DNA from: Pseudonocardia terrae
GTDB taxonomy: Bacteria > Actinomycetota > Actinomycetes > Mycobacteriales > Pseudonocardiaceae
Reading direction: 5' to 3'
Assembly (NCBI RefSeq): GCF_021343995.1
Contig: NZ_JAJTTE010000024.1
Location: 1-64,000, forward strand
DNA length: 64,000 nucleotides
Numbering within the stretch: position 1 is the stretch's first letter; the number at the start of each line of letters is the position of its first letter. A model generated the notes under the pieces. That model was not told the origin of the DNA. It searched no databases and was given only the letters and a program-made list of their open reading frames with translations. Made by a program: the position numbers and the translations under genes. Shown in pieces: positions 27,779 to 36,212 of the stretch.

Positions 27779-27803
27779 GATCAGGACCACGACGAGGTGG
27801 GGC

Positions 27804-28187
27804 ATGAGCTCTCCGGCACCGGTGCCGCCGCGGCACACGTTCCTGCAGGTCCGCGAACCGGGGCCGCCGGCGCTCGCGGCGCTCGTCGCCGAGCTGCGCG
27901 CGGTCGCCGGCCGGATCGGCGACGAGTGTCTCCGCGCCGAGATCCTCGAGGGGTGCGACCGGTTCGGCGCCGACCCGGTGGACGTCCACGCCGCCCGGCC
28001 CACCCCGCGCGAGCTCGACGTCCTCGCCCTGGCGGCCGCCGGGTGCCGCAACCGCGACATCGCGGGACTGCTCGGCATCTCCACCGATGCCGTGAAGTCG
28101 CACCTGCGGAAGGCGATGCGGCGGTTCGGGGTCCGCACCCGGCACGCGGCCGTCAGCGCCGCGCGGGCCCGCGGCCACCTGCGGTGA
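27804..28187 (+). CDS. HTH-only LuxR-type regulator, first of a tandem pair
   Basis: Protein of 127 aa. The C-terminal half (about 65-125) is a LuxR/GerE-type helix-turn-helix: RPTPRELDVLALAAAGCRNR, DIAGLLGISTDAVKSHL. The N-terminal 60 residues match no receiver or sensor domain. ATG at 27804 has GAGGTGGGG just upstream. Its stop overlaps the GTG of a second, similar gene by 4 bp. The pair could form a heterodimer; the signal and targets are unknown. Confidence 0.85.
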   Translation: MSSPAPVPPRHTFLQVREPGPPALAALVAELRAVAGRIGDECLRAEILEGCDRFGADPVDVHAARPTPRELDVLALAAAGCRNRDIAGLLGISTDAVKSHLRKAMRRFGVRTRHAAVSAARARGHLR

Positions 28188-28546
28188 GCCCGGCCGCGGC
28201 GCTCTCGCCGGCCGACCGCGAGGAGGTCCGCCGGATGTTCGGACGGCTGCGGCGGGCCGCCGGAGGGGAACCCGAGCTGCGCGCGCGGCTGGTCCGGCTG
28301 CAGGCCCGGCTCCTCGAGATCGTCGCTCCCGGCCCGCCGACGGCCGCCGCGGCGACCTTGTCCGGCCGCGAGATCGACGTCCTCGCCCACACCGCGCTCG
28401 GGCTGCGCAACGGCGAGACGGCCGCGCTTCTCGGGGTGTCACCGGAGACCGTCAAGAGCTACCTGCGCAGCGCCATGACGAAGCTCGACGCCCACTCCCG
28501 GCACGAGGCGGTCGCGCGGGCCCGCGAGGCGGGTGCACTGCCCTGA
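28184..28546 (+). CDS. HTH-only LuxR-type regulator, second of a tandem pair
   Basis: Protein of 120 aa with N-terminal helices (ADREEVRRMFGRLRRAAGG) and a C-terminal LuxR HTH (LSGREIDVLAHTALGLRNGE, AALLGVSPETVKSYLRSAM). It resembles the upstream protein along the HTH and in its overall layout, so the two look like an old tandem duplication. The GTG start overlaps the upstream stop as GTGA, so equal amounts are likely to be made. No sensor domain is recognisable. Confidence 0.85.
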   Translation: MSPAAALSPADREEVRRMFGRLRRAAGGEPELRARLVRLQARLLEIVAPGPPTAAAATLSGREIDVLAHTALGLRNGETAALLGVSPETVKSYLRSAMTKLDAHSRHEAVARAREAGALP

Positions 28547-28589
28547 GCCGGTCGCGCCCGGAGCTCGGGCACGCCAGTGGTGCAGCAGC

Positions 28590-28919
28590 CTAGGGACGCA
28601 CGCGGACGACGACTTCGGAGTCGGTCACCCGATCGACCCCGACGGTGAACCCGCCCGCCTCGGTCTGCCCGCCGACCGGCACTCGGACCTGCTGGCCCGC
28701 GACCTGGATCTCGGCGACGTCGTCCGCCACGCCGACCAGCCGCGCCTCGACCCCGAGGACGGAGACGGACGCGTTCCCGCTGCGCGGGAACGTGACGGTG
28801 CAGCCGTCGAGCCCGCAACGGGTGCTCGACGACCCGCCCCCGCACCCGGCCAGGCCGAGCATGAGGACGGCCGCGGCGAGGCCGGTCAGGAGCCGGCGGG
28901 GCCTCGGGAGTGCGCGCAC
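28590..28919 (-). CDS. Small lipoprotein of unknown function
   Basis: Protein of 109 aa with a signal peptide and lipobox L-A-G-C (Cys near residue 26), then a Gly/Ser linker and a beta-rich domain (GNASVSVLGVEARLVGVADD). Two Cys (RCGLDGC) could form a disulphide. GTG at 28919 has no Shine-Dalgarno; TAGGAT (28927-28932, minus strand) ends 7 nt before it, indicating a leaderless mRNA. The family is not recognised. Confidence 0.75.
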   Translation of the reverse strand: MRALPRPRRLLTGLAAAVLMLGLAGCGGGSSSTRCGLDGCTVTFPRSGNASVSVLGVEARLVGVADDVAEIQVAGQQVRVPVGGQTEAGGFTVGVDRVTDSEVVVRVRP

Positions 28920-28967
28920 AGCCGAGATCCTAGCGCCGGGTTTGTCTGGTTCCCCGAGGCCGCCCAC

Positions 28968-29285
28968 TCAGAGCGCGGCCGCAACGGCCTCGGCGAACAC
29001 ACGGTCCGTGTCGTAGACCGGCTCCCAGGTGATGTGGGCGATGTGGCCGTAGTTCTGCATATGGAAGACCTGGTAGGCGGCGAAGGAGTCCGGGTCGTCG
29101 ACCTCGATGAGGACGTAGCCGCCCCACGCCGAGCCGAGGCTCCTCTGGTGCGCGACACCCTTGTCCGCGTTGCCGTAGTTGCCGGTCCTGGCCATCGCCC
29201 GGAAAGCTTCGGCCCAGGCGGCGTCGATGTCGGCCTTGGCCGCGCCGTCCCGGTAGACGAACTTCTGCAGGTAGATCTGGCCCAT
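28968..29285 (-). CDS. Small conserved protein, possible dimeric alpha/beta-barrel fold
   Basis: Protein of 105 aa. The order beta (QIYLQKFVYRDG), helix (DAAWAEAFRAMART), beta (WGGYVLIEVDD), helix (PDSFAAYQVFHMQNYGH) and beta (HITWEPVYD) suggests a ferredoxin-like dimeric alpha/beta barrel as in muconolactone isomerase-like or DUF3303-like proteins. His/Tyr residues (FHMQNYGHIAH) may line a pocket. No function can be assigned. ATG at 29285 follows a GAGGGG-type ribosome site. Confidence 0.75.
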   Translation of the reverse strand: MGQIYLQKFVYRDGAAKADIDAAWAEAFRAMARTGNYGNADKGVAHQRSLGSAWGGYVLIEVDDPDSFAAYQVFHMQNYGHIAHITWEPVYDTDRVFAEAVAAAL

Positions 29286-29368
29286 GACCCCTCCCGGTGC
29301 CTCGATCGGACCGGGCGACGCTCCCGGGGGGCGCCGGCCGCGGATAGAGCCGGAGGGCCCCTGACGCG

Positions 29369-29932
29369 TCAGGAGGCCGCGTACAGGGCGATCACGAGCA
29401 GCGGGGCGAGGACGTCGTACCAGAGGATGAACCCGGCGTTGCCCGCCGCGCGGTTGCCCCGCCGCACGATCTGGACGACGTGCCCGACCGCCGCGCCGAG
29501 GTAGAAGATCGCGAAGGCGAGCAGGGCGGCCAGCTGGAACTGCCGGTCGAAGCCACTGCCCGCGAGGATCCCCAGCACGCCGATCAGCACGCCGGCCAGC
29601 CCGACCTCCCCCTGGAACGGGTTGCCCGTCGGCCAGCCGATCGACCGCGCGATGGGGTCGGGGAGCATCAGGTGCCCGCACCCGACGACCAGCGAGTTGA
29701 CGCCGGCGAGCCAGACCAGGGCGTTGAGCAGGCTCGCGGCGGTGAACCCGGCCCAGCCCGACGTCGCGACCTGCACGATCTCGGCCACGACGAACCCGGC
29801 GATACCGAGGTAGGTCGTCATGCCGAGCAGCCGCAGGACGACCGGCGGCGGCCCCGGGTCCTCGACGGGCACGACCGGCAGCTCGGCGGTGGGCGGCGGG
29901 TCGGTGGTGCGCTCGGTGTCGGGTCCCGGCAC
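29369..29932 (-). CDS. Four- to five-helix membrane protein (DUF6790-like)
   Basis: Protein of 187 aa with a Pro-rich cytosolic N-terminus (about 1-35), then hydrophobic helices. The loop LPDPIARSIGWPTGNPFQGE between helices and a C-terminal FILWYDVLAPLLVIALY helix recall DUF6790 proteins of unknown function. GTG at 29932 is preferred to an upstream ATG because GGGAGGACC lies just before it. Monocistronic by context; divergent from the esterase gene. Confidence 0.75.
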   Translation of the reverse strand: MPGPDTERTTDPPPTAELPVVPVEDPGPPPVVLRLLGMTTYLGIAGFVVAEIVQVATSGWAGFTAASLLNALVWLAGVNSLVVGCGHLMLPDPIARSIGWPTGNPFQGEVGLAGVLIGVLGILAGSGFDRQFQLAALLAFAIFYLGAAVGHVVQIVRRGNRAAGNAGFILWYDVLAPLLVIALYAAS

Positions 29933-30071
29933 GTGGTCCTCCCGGTCGTCGGTGGCTGACGGCCGGTTCGCTGCGGAGGCGGACGGCGTTAGCGGCCGCG
30001 TGACGCGTCCCGCTCCGGCGTGATCCACTGACGGGAGTCCCCGCGACCGCGATCACCCCCGGAGCCCGCCC

Positions 30072-30977
30072 GTGCCGCTCGATCCGCAGTTCCGCACCGT
30101 CCTCGACACCCTCGCCACCGCCGGGTTCGCCGGCCTCACCGGCGGCGACGCCCCCACCGTGCGGGAGCGGTACCGGACCCTCGCGCTGTCCCGGCGCGGG
30201 CCGGGGTTCGTGCCCGAGCCGGTCGCCGGTGTGGAGGACACGACGGCCGACGACGTCCCGGTGCGGGTCTACACGCCGGCGGAGGACCGCGGCATCGCGG
30301 TGGTCTACCTGCACGGCGGCGGCTGGGTGGTCGGCGACCTGGACACGCACGACCCGCTGTGCCGCCGGGTCGCCAACGCGCTCGGCGCGGTCGTGGTGTC
30401 CGTGGACTACCGGCTCGCGCCCGAGCACCCCTTCCCCGCCGGGCTCGACGACGCCGGCACCGTGCTCCGCTGGACGCTCGCCCGCCACCCGGACCGGCCC
30501 GTCGGCGCCGCCGGGGACAGCGCGGGTGCCTCGCTCGCCGCCGGCCTCGCGCTGCGGGCCCGCGACGCCGGGCTCCCGCTGGCCGGGCAGCTGCTGTTCT
30601 ACCCGGCCACCGACCCCGCGATGACCTCGCAGTCGGTGCGCGACAACGGCGAGGGCTACTTCCTCACCCACGCCGACATGGCCTGGTTCCTCGCGCAGTA
30701 CCTGCCCGGTGGCGGCACCGGCGTCCCCGAGGTGGACCTGCTCGCGGCCGACGTGGCCGGGGTCGCGCCCGCCGTCGTCGCGACGGCGGAGTTCGACCCG
30801 CTCCGCGACGAGGGCGCCGCCTACGCCGAACACCTCGCGGCAGCGGGCGTGCCCGTCGAGCACGTGCCCGGGCCGGGGCTCATCCACGGTTACGCGGCCT
30901 TCCTCGGGGTGGTCGACGGCGCCGACGCCACGACCGTCCGGGCCCTCGGGTCCTTCGGCCGGGTACTCACGGGGTGA
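30072..30977 (+). CDS. Alpha/beta hydrolase of the hormone-sensitive lipase (HSL) family
   Basis: Protein of 301 aa. It has the oxyanion-hole motif HGGGW (about 77-81), the nucleophile elbow GDSAG (Ser about 150), the catalytic Asp in TAEFDPLRDE and the His in LIHGY. No signal peptide, so a cytosolic esterase acting on short- to medium-chain esters is likely. GTG at 30072 has GGAG 7 nt upstream. The downstream gene is convergent. Confidence 0.93.
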   Translation: MPLDPQFRTVLDTLATAGFAGLTGGDAPTVRERYRTLALSRRGPGFVPEPVAGVEDTTADDVPVRVYTPAEDRGIAVVYLHGGGWVVGDLDTHDPLCRRVANALGAVVVSVDYRLAPEHPFPAGLDDAGTVLRWTLARHPDRPVGAAGDSAGASLAAGLALRARDAGLPLAGQLLFYPATDPAMTSQSVRDNGEGYFLTHADMAWFLAQYLPGGGTGVPEVDLLAADVAGVAPAVVATAEFDPLRDEGAAYAEHLAAAGVPVEHVPGPGLIHGYAAFLGVVDGADATTVRALGSFGRVLTG

Positions 30978-31001
30978 ATCCGGCGGCGCGGCCGCCGCCC
31001 G

Positions 31002-31445
31002 TCAGCCAACGGGGACGCGGCGCTCCGCGCGCTCCAGCAGGGCGACGACCTCGTCCCGGGTGCGGTGCGGCGCGTCGTTCCACGACGTGAGCTCGCGGAT
31101 CAGTGTCGCGCCGCCCGGTCCGCGCAGTGCCGGCGCGGACCGTTCACCCGTGCCCGGCAGGCAGCGCCAGACGTGCGCGATCCACGGCATCGCGTCCCGC
31201 TCGACGTTCACCAGCCGCCCGCCGCGGTGCGCGGCGACGGTCAGCGCCGCCACCAGGCAGGCCTGCTCCACCTCGTCGGGCCGCGGCGGCCCGGAGAGGA
31301 GCCGCGCCAGCCTCGAGGGGCGGTTGTCGGTGCACCAGCCGTGCTGCAACCATCCGTGCTGCACGATCCCGCGCGCCACCGCGAGCACGCTCCGCTGGGG
31401 CCGGACCAGGGGCCGGACCCCGGGCTCCGCCAGACACACGGCCAT
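31002..31445 (-). CDS. Conserved small protein (DUF6197-like)
   Basis: Protein of 147 aa, soluble. Short Trp-rich stretches (IVQHGWLQHGWCTDN) and the helix VEQACLVAALTVAAHRGG followed by AMPWIAHVWRC recall DUF6197 proteins, which have no assigned role. The C-terminus (SWNDAPHRTRDEVVALLERA) is the typical 'W-N-D ... T-x-x-E-V' end. ATG at 31445 has GGGAGGAGC upstream. Family assignment is tentative. Confidence 0.7.
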   Translation of the reverse strand: MAVCLAEPGVRPLVRPQRSVLAVARGIVQHGWLQHGWCTDNRPSRLARLLSGPPRPDEVEQACLVAALTVAAHRGGRLVNVERDAMPWIAHVWRCLPGTGERSAPALRGPGGATLIRELTSWNDAPHRTRDEVVALLERAERRVPVG

Positions 31446-31618
31446 CTCCGCTGCTCCTCCCGCTCGCTGCCCCACCTCTGCCCCATCTCGCAGTGTGGGC
31501 CGGGAGCCGCCGCGGCGGTAGGGCCCGTGGACACGACCGGCGCCTACGGCCGCCGACACGCCGGGGGCCCCTCCCGCGAGCTTGGACGGGAGCTCTTCCT
31601 CCCGACCCCGAGGTGGCC

Positions 31619-32335
31619 ATGGACGGCACATCGGCCCGGCATCACGCCACGTTGATGGCAGTGGCGCGGGGCTATCAGCGCTCGCAGGCCCTGGCGGTGG
31701 CGGCCGGCGAGCTGGGGTACAGCGTCCGGACCGGCGGCAACGCCCTCGTCCACACCCTGGGGACGGACGTGTGGGAACACCGGCGGCGCGATCCGGCGCA
31801 GGGCGAGCTGTTCGACGCGGCGATGCGCACCATGGCCACGTCCTACGCGCCCGGCGTCCTCGCGGCCCACGACTTCGGGGTCTACTCCGTGGTGGCCGAC
31901 GTCGGCGGCGGGACGGGCGCCATGCTGGCGGCGATCCTCGTCGCCCACCCGGGCCTGCACGGAATCCTCGCCGAGCAGCCCGACATCCTGTCCCGCGCCC
32001 CGGCGCACCTCGACGCCGCCGGCGTGGCCGACCGGGTCCGCCTGGTCGAGTGCGCTTCTTCGACGAGGTGCCCGCGGGCGCCGACGCCTATGTGATGCTG
32101 CGGATCCTGCACGACTGGGACGACGAACCGGCAGTGCGGATCCTGCGGCGCGTCCGTGCAGCGACGGGTCTTCTCGTGGTCGACGCGGTCGTCGGGCCGC
32201 CGAACGAGGACCCCCAGACGGCGTTCCTCGACCTGATGATGCTCGTGTCCGCGGGCGGCCGGGAGCGCACCGAGCCCGAGTGGCGCGATCTTCTCGGGAG
32301 CGCCGGGTTCCACCACCGACCGCTCACAGGGTGGG
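31619..32335 (+). pseudogene. O-methyltransferase remnant (internal deletion plus frameshift)
   Basis: The reading frame from ATG 31619 shows a SAM-dependent O-methyltransferase of the acetylserotonin/hydroxyindole type: SAM motif VVADVGGGTGAMLAAIL, then after a break near 32051-32055 the next frame continues FFDEVPAGADAYVMLRILHDWDDE, the family's catalytic-His region. One base appears lost where family members have G-D-F-F. The N-terminal dimerisation domain is also missing: GYQRSQALAVAA jumps directly to ELGYSVRTGGNALVH. The 3' end runs into the convergent kinase-like gene. Non-functional as it stands. Confidence 0.82.
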
Positions 32336-32920
32336 GACGGACGGGCTCAGCAGGGTCACCGTGGTGCCGTCGTCCGGCGCCTGCCCGCCCCGGTGGATCA
32401 GGACCTCGGCCATCAGCGCGGTCATCATCGGCAGCCCGCGGCGGCGGTTGACGTCCGGCTCGGGGACGGGTCGCGGGAGCCACCGGCCGGTGTCGCGGAT
32501 CCGGACCCGGAGGCGGCGCCGCCCGCCGACCGGCTCGACCTCGGCGGCGATCTCCACCGTCCCGTCCGGTGCCCCGGGCGGGAAGGCGTGCTCGACGGCA
32601 TTGCTCACCGCCTCGTTGACCGCGAGCAGGACGTCGAGGGCGGCGTCGTCGGGCCACGCGAGCTGCCCGAGCCGTCGACGCAGCCCCGTCCGGACCAGGC
32701 CCAACGTCTCGAGGACGGCCGGCAGGCGGATCTCCCAGGTGTGCGCGACGGCGGAGGCCGCGGGCGCGGCACCGGCCGGACCCGCTCCCGAGGGCGGGCC
32801 CGCACGGTCCTCCGACTGGTCCCGATGCGCTGGCACTACCCGAGAGTGTGACGCGCCTCGCCCCCGGAGGACCAGCCGGGCCACGCTCGGCGTGCCGCCG
32901 CGGTCAGCCGCCGCTGCCAT
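32324..32920 (-). CDS. RsbW-like anti-sigma/ATPase (HATPase_c_2)
   Basis: The C-terminal 130 residues form a GHKL-type ATP-binding domain: N-box NEAVSNAVEHAF, G1 box RIRDTGRWLP, G2-type RRRGLPMMTALM and a final TTVTLLSP strand. Such proteins are serine kinases of STAS antagonists and bind sigma factors. The N-terminal 60 residues are low-complexity; translation could start later (GTG 32836). ATG 32920 overlaps the STAS stop by 17 bp, which supports coupling. Total 198 aa from that start. A partner-switch pair with the STAS gene. Confidence 0.8.
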   Translation of the reverse strand: MAAAADRGGTPSVARLVLRGRGASHSRVVPAHRDQSEDRAGPPSGAGPAGAAPAASAVAHTWEIRLPAVLETLGLVRTGLRRRLGQLAWPDDAALDVLLAVNEAVSNAVEHAFPPGAPDGTVEIAAEVEPVGGRRRLRVRIRDTGRWLPRPVPEPDVNRRRGLPMMTALMAEVLIHRGGQAPDDGTTVTLLSPSVPTL

Positions 32921-33293
32921 GCGGCTCGCCGAGCGCCTCGGCGACGTCGTAGTACAGGGCCAGCACCCGCTCGAGCCCGGTGATCTGGATCGGACGGACC
33001 ACCGGGCGGTTGTGGTCGACGACGATCCGCAACGGCTCGTCCTGCCGCTCGGCCGCGCGGTGCGCGGTCACGAGCGCGCTCAGCCCGGCGTCGTCGAGGA
33101 AGTCGACGCGGGTGAGGTCGACCACGGTCACGTCGACCGCGGCATCGGCCAGCGACCTGCCCACCGCCGCCTCCAGCCGCGGGGCGGTGAACATGTCGAC
33201 CTCGCCGGCGACCGTCAGCACCATCGCCACCCCCATGCGACGCAACTCGACGCGCAGCAGCTGCTCGGCCGCGGGGGCCTGGTCACCGGTCAC
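32904..33293 (-). CDS. STAS-domain anti-sigma factor antagonist without phospho-Ser
   Basis: Protein of 129 aa with one STAS domain: VLTVAGEVDMFTAPRLEAAV, VVDLTRVDFLDDAGLSALV and a long second helix. In SpoIIAA/RsbV-type antagonists the phosphorylated Ser lies in D-S-S-G-L; here the segment reads D-D-A-G-L, so the acceptor Ser is Ala next to an Asp. It would not be switched off by phosphorylation at this site. GTG at 33293 has a modest upstream purine stretch. Followed by an overlapping RsbW-like gene. Confidence 0.88.
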   Translation of the reverse strand: MTGDQAPAAEQLLRVELRRMGVAMVLTVAGEVDMFTAPRLEAAVGRSLADAAVDVTVVDLTRVDFLDDAGLSALVTAHRAAERQDEPLRIVVDHNRPVVRPIQITGLERVLALYYDVAEALGEPHGSGG

Positions 33294-33382
33294 GACGTCC
33301 AGTCTTCCCCGCGGCACGGCACGTCCGACAGGCCCCCCGCAACCCCTGTGACGCGTCCCGGAGGCGCAGGTCGTGGCCCACC

Positions 33383-33925
33383 TCAGCCCACGTGCGCGTG
33401 GTCGGGCTCGGCGAGGGCGTTGCGCAGCCGGTGGCGCATCGCCGGGTGCATCGCCAGGTCGTCGAGCCGGTCGACGGTCACCCAGTCCGCCTCGCTCGTC
33501 TCGTCGCCGTCGGGCCGCGGGTCGCCGGACTCCGGCCGGGCGTGCACGCAGACGGCGAACTGCTGGCGGACCTCGCCGGTGACGTCGACGATCACGTGCC
33601 CGGGGTCGCTGTAGACCCCGGCCACCCGCAGCACCTTGATCGCGACGCCGCTCTCCTCGGCCACCTCCCGCTCGGCCGCGTCCACCGCGGACTCGCCGAT
33701 CTCGACGCGGCCGCCGGGGAGCTCCCAGAAGCCGTCGTCCGTGCGGCGGACGAGCAGGACGCGGTCGGCGTCGTCGCGCACCACGGCGAAGACGCTGGGC
33801 GCGACCAGGGTGGGTCGCGGCGGGTCGGGATGGTGGTAGTACTCGGTGCGGGCCACGGTCAGCGCCGGGCCGGGAGGGTCGCACCGGGCGCCGCCGGTCG
33901 GGTCTCGTTCGCCATCGCCGACCAC
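33383..33925 (-). CDS. NUDIX hydrolase
   Basis: Protein of 180 aa with a complete Nudix box G-x5-E-x7-R-E-x2-E-E-x-G (starting GRVEIGESAVDAAEREVAEE), preceded by WELPGG. It hydrolyses a nucleoside-diphosphate-linked substrate that is not visible from sequence. The GTG at 33925 has GGAG five to eight nt upstream; a shorter start at GTG 33856 is possible and would still include the whole domain. Located upstream of the STAS/kinase pair, 89 bp away. Confidence 0.9.
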   Translation of the reverse strand: MVGDGERDPTGGARCDPPGPALTVARTEYYHHPDPPRPTLVAPSVFAVVRDDADRVLLVRRTDDGFWELPGGRVEIGESAVDAAEREVAEESGVAIKVLRVAGVYSDPGHVIVDVTGEVRQQFAVCVHARPESGDPRPDGDETSEADWVTVDRLDDLAMHPAMRHRLRNALAEPDHAHVG

Positions 33926-34047
33926 CCCTTCTCCACTCGCCGGACCGTTGGATCACGGTCCCAGGACCGCCCACCGGCGGAAACGGCCGAAAGCCCTGAC
34001 AGCCGGTGCCGCTCGGCTACTCCGATCGCTCCACTCCCGACCGACCT

Positions 34048-34064
34048 TCACCCCGCCGGGGCGA
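34048..34064. promoter_or_regulatory. CACCCC/GGGGTG-type palindrome upstream of the DUF3040 gene
   Basis: TCACCCCGCCGGGGCGA is an imperfect palindrome inside the 245-bp gap before the DUF3040 gene. Together with its left flank it shares CCGACCTTCACCCC with a site at 36232-36244 before the next divergent promoters, which argues for a common regulator rather than chance. Confidence 0.45.
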
Positions 34065-34170
34065 GGCGCGGACGCGGCGGGCGACCCATCGTCCGACGCA
34101 CGGCGAGCGGGGGAGGTGGCGCGGTGCCTGCGGGGGACGAACGGACGAGGCCCGGGACGGGACGTGCGCC

Positions 34171-34443
34171 GTGCTGAGCGGCGACGAGGAGCGACTGCTC
34201 ACGGCGATCGAGCGCCAGCTCCGCGCGGAGGACCCGGAGCTGGACAAACGGCTCGGCCACGGCCTCGGGCCGCCCGCCGGGCGACGGTGGCGCTGGGTCC
34301 TCCCGGTGCTGATCGTCCTCGCCGTGCTCTGCATCCTCGTCGGGCTGCTGGCCGCGGAGGCGGGGGTGTTCCTCGGCGGCCTGGCGCTGGCCGGGGTGGC
34401 CTGGGTGGTCGTCCACCGTCGCCGCCGGGGGCCGAAGACCTGA
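34171..34443 (+). CDS. DUF3040 small membrane protein
   Basis: Protein of 90 aa. The N-terminus VLSGDEERLLTAIERQLRAE followed by DPEL is the DUF3040 hallmark; a hydrophobic region (about 44-80) forms one or two membrane helices, and the C-terminus is basic. Actinobacteria-specific, function unknown, often in stress regulons. GTG at 34171. Convergent with the SulP gene, with only three bases between the stops. Confidence 0.88.
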   Translation: MLSGDEERLLTAIERQLRAEDPELDKRLGHGLGPPAGRRWRWVLPVLIVLAVLCILVGLLAAEAGVFLGGLALAGVAWVVVHRRRRGPKT

Positions 34444-34446
34444 TCG

Positions 34447-36177
34447 TCATCCGGCCGGCGGAGCGACCCACTGCGCGCCGGTCTCCCGCCGGAACGCGTC
34501 GACGGCGGCGTCGACGGTCGGGAAGAAGTGCGCGGGATCGAGGGTCCGGGTCAGCTCGTAGCGGTCGATCTTGTGCCGCACCGGGTCCTTCATCTCCGCG
34601 AACACGAGGTGCACGCCGCGCGCGTTGAGCGCGACGTCCAGGTCGTGGAGCATGTCCGCCGCCGTCGTGTCGACGTCCGTGATCGGCTCGGCGGCCACGA
34701 CCACCCACCGGGGCGCCGGATCGCTCCGGCTCCGCCGCTCCAGCTGCTCGCGGAAGGTCCGGGCGTTGGCGAAGAACAGCGGCGCGTCGAACCGGAGCAG
34801 GACGCAGCCCGGCAGCACCTCGGCCGCCGGGTAGCTGCGGACGTCGTGGAAGCCGGGCACGCCGGGGACGCGGCCGAGCACGGTCTGGTACGGCCACCAC
34901 GCGCGGCGGAACACGTTGCCGACCGACAGCGCGACGGCCACCGCGATCCCGGGCAGCACGCCGAGCAGCACGACGCCGGCGAACGCCGCGATCGACAGCG
35001 CGAACTCGGTCCGGCGCACGCGGAAGAGCCGCACGGTCCCGCCGATGTCGGCGAGGGACACCGACGCCGCGATCACGACCGCGGCGAGCGTCGGCTGCGG
35101 CAGGGTGCGCAGCAGGCCCGGGGCCAGGAGCAGGATCAGCGTGATCGCGACGGCCCCCACCACGCCGGTGACCTGGGTGCGGGCCCCGACCTGTGTGGCC
35201 ACGGCCGTCCGCGACCCGCTGGTGCTGACCGGGAACCCCTGGAAGAACCCGGCGGCGAGGTTGGCCGCGCCGATCCCGACCATCTCCCGGTCGCCGTCGA
35301 TCGTCCGGCCCTCGCGCGCCGCGAAGGACGAGGCCGTGGAGATCGTGTCGGTCAGCGAGACGAGCGCGATGCCGGCGGCGCCGGCCAGGAGCGGGAGGAC
35401 GTCCGAGGCGGCGATCCTCGGCAGGGTCGGTGGCGGGAAGCCCTGCGGCAGGACGCCGACCAGCGCGACGCCCCGCTGGTCCAGCGCGAACAGCGCCGCC
35501 GCGGCCATCGACAGCACCACCACGATCAGCACCGCCGGGACCCGTGGGAACACCCGCTGCAGCACCCCGATGAGGACCAGACCCCCGAGCCCGACCGCCA
35601 GCGCGGCCGGCACGACCTCGCCGCCGACCACCCCCCGGACGAACCCGACGACCTCACCGCCGAAGCCCTCGGCGTCGACCGAGAACCCGCAGAGCTTCGG
35701 CAGCTGCCCGACGAGGATCGTCACGGCCAGCCCGTTCATGTAGCCGATCATGGTCGGCTTCGAGATGAGGTCCGCGACGAACCCGAGGCGGCCGAGCCCG
35801 GCGACCGCCATGATCGCGCCGGTCATGAGCGCGAGGGCCGAGGCGAGCGCGACCGCGCGCTGCGGGTCGCCGCCGGCCGCGACGAGCGGGAGGACCGTCG
35901 CCGCGATCATCGGGCCGAGCGAGGAGTCCGGGCCGAGCACGAGGACCCGCGACGGGCCGAAGACCGCGTACGCGAGCAGGCAGAGGATCGACGTGTACAG
36001 GCCGGTGATCGCGGGCAGCCCGGCCAGTTCCGCGTAGGCCATGCCCTGCGGCACCAGCAGGGCGGTCAGCACCAGGCCGGCGACCACGTCCCGGGGCAGC
36101 CACGCCGGCCGGTAGGTCCGCAACAGGGCCAGCCCCGGCACCGGCGAGGACGTGCCCTCGGTTCCGTTTCCGCTCAC
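34447..36177 (-). CDS. SulP-family anion transporter with STAS domain
   Basis: Protein of 576 aa. About 10-12 membrane helices with the SulP signatures DVVAGLVLTALLVPQGMAYA and LGPDSSLGPMIAA, and GFFQGFPVSTSGSRTAV. A C-terminal cytosolic STAS domain (about 455-565, GCVLLRFDAPLFFANARTF) completes it. SulP proteins carry sulfate, bicarbonate or other anions; the substrate here is unknown. GTG at 36177 has no clear ribosome site. Two CACCCC/GGGGTG palindromes lie 35-75 bp upstream, shared with the divergent membrane gene at 36288. Confidence 0.93.
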   Translation of the reverse strand: MSGNGTEGTSSPVPGLALLRTYRPAWLPRDVVAGLVLTALLVPQGMAYAELAGLPAITGLYTSILCLLAYAVFGPSRVLVLGPDSSLGPMIAATVLPLVAAGGDPQRAVALASALALMTGAIMAVAGLGRLGFVADLISKPTMIGYMNGLAVTILVGQLPKLCGFSVDAEGFGGEVVGFVRGVVGGEVVPAALAVGLGGLVLIGVLQRVFPRVPAVLIVVVLSMAAAALFALDQRGVALVGVLPQGFPPPTLPRIAASDVLPLLAGAAGIALVSLTDTISTASSFAAREGRTIDGDREMVGIGAANLAAGFFQGFPVSTSGSRTAVATQVGARTQVTGVVGAVAITLILLLAPGLLRTLPQPTLAAVVIAASVSLADIGGTVRLFRVRRTEFALSIAAFAGVVLLGVLPGIAVAVALSVGNVFRRAWWPYQTVLGRVPGVPGFHDVRSYPAAEVLPGCVLLRFDAPLFFANARTFREQLERRSRSDPAPRWVVVAAEPITDVDTTAADMLHDLDVALNARGVHLVFAEMKDPVRHKIDRYELTRTLDPAHFFPTVDAAVDAFRRETGAQWVAPPAG

Positions 36178-36212
36178 GCGCGCAGGATGGCGCGCCGGGA
36201 ACGACCGGGCCT

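Noticed and set aside
32055..32451. Second-frame part of the methyltransferase as a separate small gene
   Set aside because: It has no start codon of its own with a ribosome site, begins in mid-domain, and continues the upstream frame's homology.
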